From Cenococcum geophilum 1.58 (taxonomy: Eukaryota > Ascomycota > Dothideomycetes > Gloniales > Gloniaceae), in the NCBI GenBank assembly GCA_001692895.1, contig KV748182.1, positions 1,306,341 to 1,370,340 on the forward strand: a stretch of 64,000 nucleotides of DNA. Reading direction: 5' to 3'. Every line of letters starts with the position of its first letter. The stretch's first letter is position 1. The position numbers were made by a program, and so were the translations under genes. Positions 11,401 to 23,420 of this stretch are shown one piece after another. The notes beneath the pieces are model-generated. The model was not told the origin of the DNA and searched no databases. It saw only the letters and a list, made by a program, of their open reading frames with translations.

Positions 11401-14163
11401 TCACTTTACTTTATACTCTTTACCTCTACTACCTTAACTAACTCTCGCACGGCACCTCTACGGGATATTAATTAGTTAATTAATTAGTTTAACTGCCAAT
11501 TACTACTTTAAGCTACAACTTACCCCCAAAAACCACGGCAATCTGCCTAGTAGATTAACCCTTATAATTAGTTTATCTCACCTACCTACTTTAGACTTAC
11601 GCCTTTACTAAACACTAACTAAATTCTTTTACTTTTATACAGCAACGCTCTACTCCTTTATTCCGTCCTAGTATCTTTACGCATTATAATAAATAACCTA
11701 AATATCTGGAAGGGATAGGATATTAATACTTATCGCCTTAAGGAAATTAAGAAACAATCTTAGATAATATATAAGAGGCCAGGCTTAAAAAATCTACGTT
11801 TTATACTACTAAAGATAAAGTAATTAGTTTATTTAGAAGGTTCTTAGCGACTAACCTAAGAAGGAACGTACTTTAAACATCTAGTTTAGATAGGCTATTA
11901 TTCCTTTTATATTATCCTAAAGAACTAATACCACTAAACGGCAAAATAATATAAAGTTAAAACTTAGAAGTTAGAGTTAAACCTAATTTAAATCTATAAT
12001 AACGCTAGTATATATATTTACTCCTAAGCCAGTCTCCGAATTATATAGTTTTATATTACTAAATAAGTCGTTTATACTAGAAAATATAACCTTTTAGTTT
12101 TAAAGAATAAACCTAATTACTTAAAGCACTATAGAGCCTTATATAGTCTATAAAATTTAAAAGGTAATACAGAAACTCTAATAGTTAAAGAAATTAGTTT
12201 CTCGCTATTTCCAGAGGTTGTAGTATTAGTAGGTTTTATCTTAGATAAGGATAAAATTACCTAGCTTAACGTGGTTACTAATAAGGAGGTTTATATTACC
12301 TAGCGAGGGCCATTATAAGCTGTGTTTTAGTAGTATATACTATATAATAGGAGTAAAGTAGAATTTCTACTTAAGAGTACGGTTTATAAGTCCCTTTAAT
12401 AACATCTAGCTATCTATATACCAATAATTATAGCCAAGCATTTAATTATAAAAGTACTATACTAATTACTAAATAAGTAGGGTATAAACCCTCCTAGTAT
12501 TGCCAATACTCTAACTACCAGTATTTACACACTAAGGCCGCACTTAAGAAACGGTAAAAGATTACGCCTAAGCCGATCCGCAAGCACTTAGATATTAAGT
12601 TTATTAATAAAGACAAAGAGAATAAGAGATGCTTTATCTATCTTATTAACATATAGCGGCATTTTAAATTTATTAAGTCTAAAGAAATATAATTATAAAA
12701 GGGAGTAACCTACTAGAGGCATTTATAGGTAAACTACAGCAAACTACAGCAAGCTGCTAAAAACAGCCGTAATAATCTAGTTATTTAGCCTACGGATAAT
12801 CCCAACGATATAAAGCACGGCAAGGATAATCGCAATACTCCTTAGAGCAAAACTGCTTTATATCCCTAATTAGCTTAGACCCTATATAATAATTAAACTC
12901 TATATCTATAAAAGCTTTCTTTAATAAAATTATAAAAACTAATACAATCTAAGATACCTTATAAGGGTGCGCTTAAGGATAATATAACCTAAGCTAAGGA
13001 GATATAGGCTATAACGCCTATTACGTAAAGGTATAAGTATATAGTTATATAGAGTACATCTTAAATTAGACTAACATTAGCTCTTTTTAGATTTTAAAAG
13101 GCGGCTATAGCCAAAGCAGGAGGTAGGGGTTATTAAATGACGTAGTAGATGTATAAACCTTTAGCTAAGCTATATAGAGTTCCTAAAAAGGCCGTCTTAA
13201 TAAATAACACAGTCGCTATTCTAAGCAAATAGGGTCTAAATCTAAAGTTTAGGGCGTTTTATACTAGCTATATAGCGTATTTAAGATGTTTTACTAGGAG
13301 CGCATATAACTAAATAGTAGTGTTTTTGCTAATAGTATAGGAATTAAAAAAACTGTAATCGCGTACTTGACTATTATCCTTAGTTACCGCTATACTATAA
13401 ACCTAAATAAAGTAGCTGCTAATTAAGCGGCTAGAAATACAAATTAGTATTTATAAAAGGATAACTAGGCTAAAGACGCTAAGTGTTCTAGCCAAAATAA
13501 GATACCTTTTCTATACTTATATATAAATTAAAACGCTATATCTATAATATAAAGACAGTATAGTGCAAATCTAGTTATTATAATTCCAAGTGTAATTACT
13601 AGACAATTACATCTTATTATTTAAGGACTTTACGCTTATAATAAAAGAGCAGACGCTACTATAGTTTGCAATATACTATAAGATAGAAGGTATATTTAAA
13701 GGAATGGCGTAACTAAACCTTTAGGAATGCCTTTAAATAGGGACTTTAAGGGACTAGTTAGATTATAATACGGTAGATAATAGTCGGACTCTTATAGGTA
13801 AAAAGAAAACGCCCTACTTATAGTTCTTTAATAGCCCGCTATAGAGGTACATAGACCGTTATAACTACGCTCTTTAGCAGAATCTTATAGGATGAGTTTT
13901 ATAATAAAAAAATTAAGAAACTTATATTAACTAATTCCTTTATTTTTTAAAAAAAGTAGTACCGCTATACCTAAGATTCTTTACCTAGGCTATTTTTAGT
14001 ATAGTAATAAAGAATAGTGTTATAGATATGTGCTGGTTTATTATAAGCGCCCTTAAAGATATAGATTAAGTAACCGCTTAAGCTAGCCCTAGTATTTTTA
14101 GAAAATATACATCTACGGAAGTTAATAAAATAGCTAAACTATAGACCCAATTTTTAAAGTAGG
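11400..14163 (+). pseudogene. SNF2-type helicase, copy A, N-terminal half
   Basis: This is homologous to 25470-29760 (for example TTAACTAACTCTYGCACGG followed by CACCTCTACG at 11430 and 25520). Read through RIP stops it encodes a long frame. Near 13240-13380 is a block equivalent to the SNF2 N-terminal helicase start: LNSSVFANSIGIKKTVIAYL corresponds to the lobe-1 G-x-LADxxGxGKT loop (motif I), with the GKT damaged. An LVIIIPS-like motif Ia follows at about 13570-13590. The chromovirus at 14164 cuts the frame, which resumes at 21079. SNF2 proteins are ATP-driven DNA translocases. Its presence in two damaged copies amid transposons suggests it is carried by, or amplified with, a mobile repeat. 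A DExH motif II was not identified. Confidence 0.6.
14159..14163. repeat. target-site duplication GTAGG, left
   Basis: GTAGG directly precedes the 5' LTR and is repeated at 21079-21083 directly after the 3' LTR. Removing the element and one GTAGG rejoins the SNF2 copy A reading to give the same order as copy B near 28850-28870. Confidence 0.95.
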
Positions 14164-14350
14164 TGTTATGGCACTGACCTAACGCATACTGTTTCATACT
14201 GTCTCGTACTATTTCCTACTGTTAGCTAGCCCACCACTAGCGACTTGGCGGCCGGCCCTACTATTTATATATAATACCCCCTTTCCACCTTCTTCCCCTC
14301 TTTATACCACAACGTAGTTATTTAGTCTACTTTATTATAGCACTGTGACA
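14164..14350 (+). repeat. chromovirus family 1a, 5' LTR (187 bp)
   Basis: It starts TGTTATGGCACTGACC and ends CACTGTGACA. It contains GGCGGCCGGCCC and a TATATATAATA box about 90-110 bp in, the likely promoter. It differs from the 3' LTR mainly by C/T and G/A changes. Confidence 0.96.
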
Positions 14351-14539
14351 GTTTATAGTATCTTTAATTTACGCCCTATCGCGATTACTAATTCCCTATA
14401 CCCTAGCCAATTAACCTCTACCCTAGAGCAATTGCGACCTATACGCGCCCCTACTAAAACCAATACATCCCTAGTATAGTCCTAGAATAATCCTTAGTTT
14501 TTACCTAGCGCCTAAATAGGCAACACTAACGACGCCGAA

Positions 14540-16180
14540 ATGGCCGAAACTTAGAACCCCCGCGATGTTTTTGTAGACCTCTTTATAAAGACATACCCTA
14601 ATATCGCGTAGATAATCCGCCGCTCCCTACTATACCCTAAGACCTTTAAGCCTAGTAAAGTTTACCTTACCCTTATTAACTATACCAACGAGTTCCTTAG
14701 CAATATTAAAGTAGGACTATAGTATATATATAACATAAACACCACTAATAAAAAAGCTAACAAAAACCTTAGTGCCCTTATCGCTTCCTAAATAGGAACT
14801 ATTAACTCCTAGGTAAAGACTATTACCGTTTTAAAATAATTAACCCCTATAATAATAGTAGTAACCTAGTAAAGAAAACGGAGATTTAAAGACCCGCTAA
14901 TATTTAGCGGAAAAGGTACCCCGCTAGAATAATAAGCTAATTTTAAAATCTAGTATATTAAGATTAAGGGAGTCTTCAACTGGGACTAGGACTACTTTAA
15001 TATAGTTTAGTCCCAGATCCTTTATATCTTAGATATACTAAAAAATAAGGCCTATAAGTTTATTAAGTAGGGCTTAAAGCTTATATATAAGAACCCAAAT
15101 AACACATCTACGTAGAAATGGCCTACTAAGGAAGATATACTTAAAGACTTTACTACCTACTATAAGGTCCTTAATATAACCCAGGTCGCAAAGAATAAGC
15201 TTAACTATTTCCCCTAGGGCGAGTGTAATTACTAGTCCTGAAAGGGAGAGCTTAATAAGCTAATAGTCTGCGCTAAGAAGATAGATAAATAAAAGGTGGA
15301 CCTACTCTAAAAGTTTATCTCTCTAAAGATGGAAGAGCTGGTACTTAGACTTACCTATAAAATTAATAATAGCGACTATATAGGTTAGAGTAAGTAGATA
15401 GATATATTTACTAAAAACCTTGCGAACTATGCACACTAAGCCAACCTTAAGAAGAACGCTAACCACCGCCTACCTACCTAAGCCCCTACCCCTATATTAA
15501 CCCTAACCCTAGTAGTAACTAGAGAACCTATAAACCTTAATAGAATCTTAGATACGGAGCGTAAGCGCCGCGTTAATAATAGACTATACTTTACCTATAG
15601 CCTACCTAGCTACTAAAAGGATGCTTATAACCTTACTAAGATAGTAAACCTAGTCCTAATGCCACCCTATTAAATAACGCAAACTAATAACCGCGGACGC
15701 GGTAACCGTAGAGTCTATTATAGACGCGGCAACCATAGAGCCTATTATAACCGCGGTGGACAACCCCCCCCCTTTAACCCTATAGCTTAGTTATTCTAAA
15801 CTATGCCCTATATAGAAGCCTAACCCGTTAACAACGCCTAGTATTAGCAACTTTATGCTAGCGAATACGAATACGGCTACGTCGTTAGCAAGGTATTATC
15901 TTCCTATACCCTAACCAAAACTGAGACCGATACCGCTAGCTAGATAGACACTAGACCACCCTACTAAGACAGCCCTGTACCCTAGTTATTAAAAGGTAAA
16001 CCCTTAAACTAAGTTATATCTAAGGGTCTAAACCATATAAGGAGGAAGACGAGAAGATTGGGTCCCTATTACTAGATTAATCAGTCCTTTCTATTAGTAA
16101 ACTACTACTTAATCTTAAATTAGCAAATAGTAATAAGAAATTAATCCTTATTTAAACCCAACTCTCCTTATTACGTAATT
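14540..16180 (+). pseudogene. chromovirus family 1a gag
   Basis: It starts at ATG 14540 (M-A-E-T, then a TAG stop). The same start is present at 38030 on the minus strand in copy b, which supports it. The body is a typical capsid-like region with many Q-type stops. At 15583-15630 the residues Y-F-T-Y-S-L-P-S-Y-Q-K-D-A-Y keep the spacing of a CCHC zinc knuckle (C-x2-C-x4-H-x4-C) with the Cys and His codons turned into Tyr codons by RIP. Copy b keeps the His. After it comes an Arg/Gly-rich basic segment (about 15690-15770, RGRGNRR and YNRGGQPPP) and a Pro/Gln-rich end. Gag and pol are in different phases (pol is offset by 2 modulo 3), consistent with a -1 frameshift arrangement, although indels cannot be excluded. 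Confidence 0.85.
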
Positions 16181-19100
16181 TATACCCCTAAGTTTATATT
16201 AATATAGTAAGCCTAGTAGACTCTAGTAGTACTACAATAGCATTTACCAACGTAGAGTCTATTATAAGAAAGTATAACGTTATAATTAAGAAGCTGCTAG
16301 CACCTAGGCTACTGCGCCTTATAGACGGTATCCTAACTTCGCTTATTACGGACTACTTTACCGCCTAAATATTAATCGGCCTCTATACTAAAGCCATACT
16401 CTTTTTTATTACTAAACTCTTGCCCACTACCCTAATTATCTTAGGTATGCCCTAGCTTTAGAAGCATAAGCCCCGTCCTAGCTTTAGGAAACTTAAGATC
16501 TGCTTTAACTTAGACTACTACTTTAGGCACTACCTCTTATAGGGGATAACCAACGTTAGTAGGGACATCCTATATAGATACTTAGCACTACTAAGCCTAG
16601 TGCCTAGGACTATATATAAAGCCTTAATAGTAGAAGACATTCCTAATAAAGGGGAGCCTGTATAGCTATAAAGAAACGAGATAGTAGAAGACTAGACCAC
16701 CCTAGCACTTAAGACTAAAACGACGGGCTAGCTAGCCCTACTAAGACTAAGGAAGAAAGTCTGCTTTATACTACTACTACTAAGAATCTAACCCTAACCT
16801 AGGCACTATTTAAACCCTAGCTGCCTAGCCTAATACCTAGAACTAAGCTATATGCTATATACGCACACTATAGCTCGCGTTATAGCAAGGACTGGCTATA
16901 GAACTACTAAGACCCAGATAATAGAAACCGCGCTACTATAACGCCTAACCTTATACCTGTCTCCCGCGCGTACTATATAGGGCCGCCGCCTCATTTCCGC
17001 CCCCCTAGGCTAACTAAGCTGTGCTAGCCTAGCTATAGCACCGAAGAACTAGATACGCCCTAACCTAGATAATATTAAATACACTTATGCTATTAATTTT
17101 ACCTAGTTCTATAAATAAAAAAATGTAAAGGTAATAAAGATCTATATAGCGGAGCTAGTAGAACTAATTAAATAAGATAAGTACTAATAGCTACTTAAAG
17201 AGCTGCCTATAGGCCTAATAGAAGTACTAAACCTATTAGAAAGGTCTTTCCGCTGGCTAGTAAAAGGCGACTATACGATAAAGGAAGCCCGTAAAGTGCT
17301 CCCCCCCTATTTTTATAACTTCCTTAAAATAAATCTAAAAACTAAACCTAAGCTTTTACGTTAGAAGATAGTTAATACTAATATTAAAAAATTCCTAAAA
17401 GGTAAACTAGGATTAACCCGCAAAGACATTCTATAACGCCTACTAAAGGAGTTTAGTAAATATATTAAGTACTTCCTCCCTAAAAATATAGATAAGTTGC
17501 CCCTTTACTAACTATAGGACTATAAAATTAAAATTACCCCCAGAAACTAGGCCCCGTACTATAAAAATAGACTACTCTTACCTATTAAACTTAGGTGTGT
17601 AAAGAAGTGGATTAATAAGATGCTAGATAAGGGTTTTATCCGTAAATCGACTTCACTAGCTACCGCACTACTTTTCCTTACTGCTAAGCCTAGTGGTAGT
17701 ATATAAATCTGCCACGACTACCAAGGCCTAAATATAGTCACTATTAAGAATTAATACCCACTGTTACTAATCCGCGAGATACTTGACGCACTTTATAGTG
17801 CTAAGTACTTTACTAAACTTAATATAATTACTGCGTTTAACCGGATTTGGATTGCGGAGGGCTATAAATAGCTTATAGTATTTATTACCCGGTTCGGACT
17901 CTATAAGATACTAGTTATACTATTTGGCCTCTATAACGCACCCGCTATATTTTAAAACTATATTAACTATATTCCATATAACGCCCTTAATAACTACTGC
18001 ACTGCCTACCTTAATAACGTCCTTGTTTTTTCTAAAATACGCGTTAAGTATACTAAGTATATAAATAAAATCATCTAAAGACTTAGTAATGCTAGACTTT
18101 AGATTAATATTAATAAGTTTAAGTTCTACTCTACTAAAATAAAATACCTTAGCTTAATTATCTCGACTAATAGTATAACTATAGACCCTAAGAAGGTACA
18201 GGCCTTATAGGAATAAAAGAACCCGACATTAATTAAAGAACTATAATAATTTCTTAGCTTCGCGAACTTCTACTAACAATTTATTTAAGGCTACTTTACT
18301 ATTGCTCTACCTATAACAAAACTCTTAAAGAAGGATATTGGATGGCTATAGGGACTAGAATAAGCTAAATCGTTTAAGGCCCTTAAGGGAGCCTTTACTT
18401 TAGTACTAGTACTAGCATACTATAACTATATAAAGAAAACAGTAGTAAAGATAGATGTATTAAATTAGGCTTCTAGCGGAGTCCTTTCCCAGTATAATAA
18501 TAACGGAAAATTAAGACTGGTTATATTCTTCTCCATAAAGCACTTTACGCTAGAGTATAACTATAAGATCTATAATAAAGAACTCTTAGGTATTATTAAG
18601 GCTTTAGAGGAATAGCGTCCTAAGCTATAAGGGACTAAGGAGCTGTTTAAAATTATTACCAACTATAAGAACCTATAGATGTTTATAACTACTAAGCAGC
18701 TAAACTAGCGCTAAGTCTAGTAGGCAGAGTTCCTTTTATAGTTTAACTTTGTAATTATATATAGACCTAGTAGTAAAGCTATACTCCTTAACGCCCTAAG
18801 CTGGCTACTAGGAATAAGGCCTAAGGACACCAATAATAAATGCCTCCGCTACTAAGCCCAAGTTATTATACCGCCCTAAAAAGTTAACCTTATAATCTTA
18901 GAAGAATTACTATATAAGTCCCGTAACTCTAATAACGCGGAGTTTATAGCCGCTTTAGACCCTAAAATAGCTAAAAAGTTACTAGACAAGTTAATTTAGC
19001 TAAGATACTAGAAGAACAAACTCACAAGAGATATAATAATAGCCCTACGTAATTAGAAAGCTCGCTATTAGCTAAAGAAGATTAGGAAATTACTCTGTTA

Positions 19101-20562
19101 TAATAAGTTAGAATATAGTATTATTAATAAATAGATCTACTTCCGCCAATATCTCTTTATCCCTAACGCCCTAGACCTCCGCCTAGAAGTTACCTATCGC
19201 TCTTATAGTAGCGGCCCCGCTAATTACCCTAGCTAGGTTAAGACTCTTAACCTCTTAAACCAAATATACTGGTGGCTAAAAATCTCCTAGTTTACGGCTA
19301 CCTTTGTTAAAGACTGTGCCCTATACTTTCGCACTAAGACCCCCCGTTTTACCCCACTTGGTTTTTTAAAGCTACTAGAATTACCCGCTTGCCTATAGAC
19401 TAATATCTTAATTAACTATATTATAACGCTGCCAATATACTAACGCTATGGTAAGGTATATAAATATATCCTTATTATTATAGACCGCTTAACTAAAATA
19501 TAACACCTTATTCTAATAATAGGACTCTTAATAGAGGAGCTAGTTAATAGCTTTATTAATAACGTATATAAGCTCCACAGTGCACTAAGCATAATTATCT
19601 CCAATTACGGTATATAATTTATTAGTAACTTCTAGCAACAACTAAGTAAACGCCTTAAGACAATCTTGCGACTAAGCTTAGCTTAGTACCTAAAAACGGA
19701 CGGCTAAACTAAAATTATTAACGCTGCCATAAATAAATACCTCTATGCTTTTGTTAGCTTTATATAGGACGACTAGGTTAACTACCTACTACTTACTAAG
19801 TTTACTATAAATAACTAAGTTAATAAGAGTATAGGTATCTCCCTATTTTTTACAAACTATGGCTTTAACCCTCGCCTTAAAATTAAGCCTACTAGCTCCT
19901 ACCTACTAATACTATTAGTATAAGTAAAGAAGGAGTTCTTCTATATAGAATCTATAGCCAACCGCTTTAAGCGGATATTAATATAGCTTAAAGCCCTAGC
20001 CTGGATTTTACAGTAACGCTATAAAGATAATACTAATACCTATAGGGATAAGAGCGCGTTATTCTATAAAGGCGATATAGTTATAGTTAGCTTAGAAAAT
20101 ATAAAGATAAATAGACCTAAAAAGAAATAGGACAATAAATAGGACGGCCTATACCCCGTACTTGCAGTATACTAAGGGGCAATTATAGTAGACCTCTCGG
20201 ACTATATCTAAGTAAATAAATCCTTTTATATATCTAAGGTCCGCCTTTAGGCTACTAAAGAGATCCCTAGCTAAGCAAATATTAATACTGCAGAGCGCCG
20301 TAATATACAAGAATGAGTAGCAGAGAGAGATAATAACGGCAATATAAAAGACAAATGGGAGTTTAAGAAAATCCTTAATATATATAATAAAGACCCCTAG
20401 GGCCTAACTTATAAGATTAAATAGAAATATTATAAGGATACAACCTGGCAGCTAGAGGAAAACCTAAAGGGTTATAAATAAGCTATATAGCGCTTTTATA
20501 AGCAACGCCCTAAAAAGCTAGGACCCCCAGACTGGGTATAAGATAAGGAAAAGTTATACTAA
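16150..20562 (+). pseudogene. chromovirus family 1a pol with chromodomain
   Basis: A single frame (anchors 16219, 17641, 20356 and 20560 in phase) runs protease to chromodomain. Protease: LVDSSSTTIAF at 16213, where DSG is expected. RT: about 17520-18250, with the catalytic YxDD changed to YLNN at 18007-18018 and the SLIISTNS and FLSFANFYQQF thumb/connection motifs. RNase H: about 18430-18800, starting at KIDVLNQASSG. Integrase: zinc-binding region about 19150-19260, then core TLPIYQRYGK...IIIDRLTK at 19430-19500, IISNYGIQFISNF near 19595, and YLKTDGQTK near 19690. The C-terminal chromodomain at 20356-20500 carries WEFKKILNIYNK and TWQLEENLKGYK and would have targeted integration to heterochromatin. 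Stops are nearly all TAA/TAG. The stop at 20562 is shared with copy b and is probably original. Confidence 0.93.
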
Positions 20563-20601
20563 GGTCGCGGCCAACCACCGTATTAAAATTTGTGGTGGTT
20601 A

Positions 20602-20766
20602 AGATGTTATAGAACTTTAACTAGCGGTTAAAGTTATCTAATTAGCTAAATTCTCGCTAAGAAACGCCATATAGATCGATTTAGGTAGTAGTGTAGAGTT
20701 CTACCGACCTTACTCACTAAACTAACTAATTAGGATTTTCTATGCCCGGTATAGAAAATCGCTATT
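20602..20766 (+). repeat. dual-palindrome module, chromovirus 1a
   Basis: Palindrome 1 at 20613-20635 (arms AACTTTAAC and GGTTAAAGTT) is preceded by TTAAGATGTTATAG and followed by ATCTAATTAG. Palindrome 2 at 20734-20760 (arms GATTTTCTAT and ATAGAAAATC, centre GCCCGGT) is preceded by CTAATTAG and followed by GCTATT. They lie between the pol stop and the polypurine tract. A third, simpler hairpin (AAAATAGGCA ... TGCCTATTTT) follows at 20813-20843. Confidence 0.9.
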
Positions 20767-20812
20767 AACTTAGTTAAGGGCGGTAAGCAGAACTAATATC
20801 TTTGCGGTAAAA

Positions 20813-20843
20813 AATAGGCAACCCCGTATACTGCCTATTTTTA
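20813..20843 (+). repeat. short hairpin before polypurine tract
   Basis: The inverted pair AAAATAGGCA / TGCCTATTTT has an 11-nt loop about 35 bp before the polypurine tract. It is conserved in the opposite-strand copy near 31728-31757. It could be part of the 3' untranslated RNA fold. Confidence 0.7.
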
Positions 20844-20876
20844 AGTTATTTATTTAGTTTAGGAACTAAACTATCT

Positions 20877-20888
20877 AGGGGAGAGAAG
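20877..20888 (+). other. polypurine tract, chromovirus 1a
   Basis: AGGGGAGAGAAG lies 3 bp before the 3' LTR (20892), the normal place for the plus-strand primer. The relative at 31491-38406 has the complementary pyrimidine run just inside its LTR. Confidence 0.8.
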
Positions 20889-20891
20889 TAC

Positions 20892-21078
20892 TGTTACGGC
20901 ACTAACCTAATACATACTGTTTTATACTATCTCGTACTATTTCCTACTATTAGCTAGCCCACCACTAGCGACTTGGCGGCCGGCCCTACTATTTATATAC
21001 AATACCCCCTTTCTACCTTCTTCCCCTCTTTATACCATAACGTAGTTATTTAGTCTACTTTATTGCAGCACTATGACA
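20892..21078 (+). repeat. chromovirus family 1a, 3' LTR (187 bp)
   Basis: It starts TGTTACGGCACTAACC and ends CACTATGACA; same length as the 5' LTR, with the differences mostly transitions of the RIP type. It is followed by GTAGG (21079-21083). Confidence 0.96.
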
Positions 21079-22105
21079 GTAGGGAAGGAGCAACCCCAAA
21101 AGTGCCTTATAGTCTGCGATATATAAAAAATTAGTTAAGGTTAGTAGCCTAATTTTTATAAATTTTCTTATTTACCGCAACTGGGATACTATTAGCTTTA
21201 ATAACTAAAAACTAAAAGCTATCCTAGATAAGGTCCAAATTTAATATATAAAGTATAATTATAAAACTAAAGAACTTAAATTCCTATACAGTATAGAAAG
21301 TGCAATAGTATTAAAAATAGAAGAGGCACTCTAGCAGAAAATAGTTAAGTGGAGAGAAGATAGTTCTCCTACTGGGGAAAAACTAGTATAAATAGCCAGC
21401 GGCTCCTTAAGCAGCTACTTTACGTGCCGTAATACAGCAACGACGTCTAGGTTACTTTTATAAAAGGATAAATTTAATAAGGATCTTCCAGACAATAAAA
21501 AAAATAAACGTCTAGTTTAATACCACGCCAACGTAGTTAAAAATCCTATTAGAAGTATCTTGGATTAAAATAAGGAAATTCTTTATAGCAACGCAAAGTT
21601 TAAGACGCTTTAGCTATCTATAAAGAAGTTATAGCAGTATTATATATTAAAGGCTATTATAGCAAATTTATTATTAGTACTAATTTTTTAATTATTAGGG
21701 CGGTATATATAGCAGTAAGTAGCAAAACCCTCTATCTTTTTACCTCTTAATAGCAATATGCTTAACTGGAACTCTAAGCTAATACTTATTTTAGGCCTTA
21801 GTTGCTAAATATAGTAAGGATGCCGTCATATGCCTCCCTAGAGAAATACTACTAAAGTAAAAGGACTATATAATCTATAACTCATAAAAGCAGCTAACGG
21901 ACCGTAAATTCTCTTATTATTTCTAAAGGCTATTATAGAGGGTGTTACTATTAACGGCTTTCCGTATTAAAAGTAGAATTCTAAATAAGCTTAAGTTTAA
22001 GAAGAACGCCACTAATAAGAGACTGGACGTAGATATAAATAAGCCAAAAATTTTAAAGAAGTAGCTAATACAAATGTTATAGATTATAGTAGCGATGTGT
22101 TTTTA
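21079..22105 (+). pseudogene. SNF2-type helicase, copy A, C-terminal half
   Basis: This continues the frame cut at 14163 and matches 28860-29898 plus 44798-44905 of copy B. The part at about 21730-21970 corresponds to the C-terminal helicase lobe: an LTAxxLxxxLSxxLFxALVAKY-like segment, then the LLLSLKAIIEGV-type motif V at 21900-21960. Unlike copy B, the sequence jumps soon after motif V (about 21955-21975) to the downstream RLEF/ILNKLKFKK part, so the segment holding motif VI (IYRISQKK in copy B, 29800) appears deleted here. The frame runs into the repeats that start near 22110. Confidence 0.55.
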
Positions 22106-22109
22106 ATCC

Positions 22110-22995
22110 TTTTAGCGCGGAATTAGGCAATATACTAGGTAGTTTGCCCTAAATTCTTCTTTAGTGGAAGAAGTATAACAAACTATTATTTTTAGAATTA
22201 GGTAATATAGTAAGCAGTATTCCACAGTCTTAAGGTTAGTAAAAGACAAATGCTAAATTTTTTTTTTATAGAATTAAGCAATATACTTAGGAATATGCCG
22301 TAGTCTTACGGCTAATAGAAGGCATATACTAAGTTATTTTTTGTGGAACTAGGCAATATATCGGCAATATACTGCAATTCTTTTATTAATAAGAAAAGTA
22401 TACTATCTTACTATTTAAGGAACTGGGCAATGCGTAAGTAATATATCGCAGTACTCTATTAATAAAAGAAGCCGCTAGCTTATGACGCGGGAACTAGGCA
22501 ATATATAAGCTAATATTTAGAATACTCTACTTATAAGAGGAGCTACTAGCTTATAATATAAGAACTAGGTAACATATAATTAGATATATTATAGTACTCT
22601 ATTAATAAGTAACAACTACTAGTTTGCTATTTAAGGACCTAAGTAATACGCCAGGCGATGTATCGTAGTGCTCTATTAATAAGTTTACTAGCTTATAATA
22701 TAGGAACCAGGCAATATACAAGCTAATATATTAGAATACTCTGCTAATAGGCGACGCTTACTAGCTTATAATTTAAAGAATTAGGTAATATGCCTAGCAA
22801 TATACGGCAACTTCGTGCTTAGTAATAGAAGTCTGCTGGCTTACCGCTTAAGGAACTAGGTAATATGCTAGGCAATATACAGCAATTTCGCGCTTAGTAA
22901 TGGAAGTCCGCTAGCTTGCCGCTTAAGGAACTAGGCGATATACTAGGCAATATATAGCAATTTCGCGCTTAGTAATAGAAGTCCGCTAGTTTGCT
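22110..22995 (+). repeat. about a dozen 70-75-bp tandem repeats, copy A
   Basis: The unit core is GAACTAGGCAATATRC, then TAGGCAATATAC, then GCARTTYCGCGCTTAGTAAT and GAAGTCCGCTAGCTTGC. The last units are exactly 75 bp apart (22850 and 22925); earlier ones are 71-75 bp and more divergent. Because 75 is a multiple of three and the remaining interruptions are TAG/TAA, the tract could encode a 25-residue repeat at the C terminus of the SNF2-type protein. It is also present at 44905-45790 in copy B. Confidence 0.85.
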
Positions 22996-23420
22996 CTTTA
23001 AGGCAGTAATCTTATTAGATTAGAGCTCCTAGCTAGAGTTATAATTAATATAGACTTTAGATCTAACCATTTAATTAGTAGAGCTAAGTAAATATAAAGT
23101 TAATATAGCTTTTAAAGCTTTAAATCTATACCTAATTTAAAATATAACTAAGGAAGAATAGATTACTAGTGATTCCGTGCTTAATATAAGGCCAATTAGT
23201 AACTCCTAGAGCTTTGCTATTAACTCGGTATTTATTAAGGGGCATATTAACCATAAAATCTAAAACACCCGCTTATTTTACTGCTATTCTCTTTATACTA
23301 GTACACGGCTCGTTCTAGATTATAGTAGTTAAAATAAGGTTTTTAGCACCATTTTAATATATAGCTTTAAGCTCCCATTCTATATTCTATTTTAATCTAA
23401 AGCTCTTATATACGTGCTAA
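22996..23420 (+). pseudogene. frame continuing beyond the repeats, copy A
   Basis: After the last repeat a frame continues with RIP stops only, e.g. LVELSKYKVNIAFKALNLYL (about 23070-23130) and YSLYTSTRLVLDYSS near 23290-23330. It may be the C-terminal tail of the SNF2-type protein. Copy B lacks this part; its similarity ends near 45790. No domain is recognised. Confidence 0.35.

Larger units (their letters stand above)
14164..21078 (+). mobile_element. complete chromovirus (Ty3/gypsy), family 1 copy a
   Basis: A 6,915-bp element with two 187-bp LTRs, a 5-bp target duplication, gag, and a protease-RT-RNase H-integrase-chromodomain pol, in gypsy order. A polypurine tract (AGGGGAGAGAAG, 20877-20888) lies just before the 3' LTR. 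Both LTRs begin TGTTA and end GACA. The copy is more heavily RIP-mutated than its relative at 31491-38406 on the opposite strand. It is inserted in the SNF2-type gene copy A. Confidence 0.97.

Noticed and set aside
20734-20766. Helitron 3' end (hairpin followed by CTATT)
   Set aside because: The tail does not fit CTRRT, no Rep/helicase protein of Helitron type is seen, the hairpin is inside LTR elements, and no 5' TC end could be paired with it. The SNF2-type helicase is a different family.
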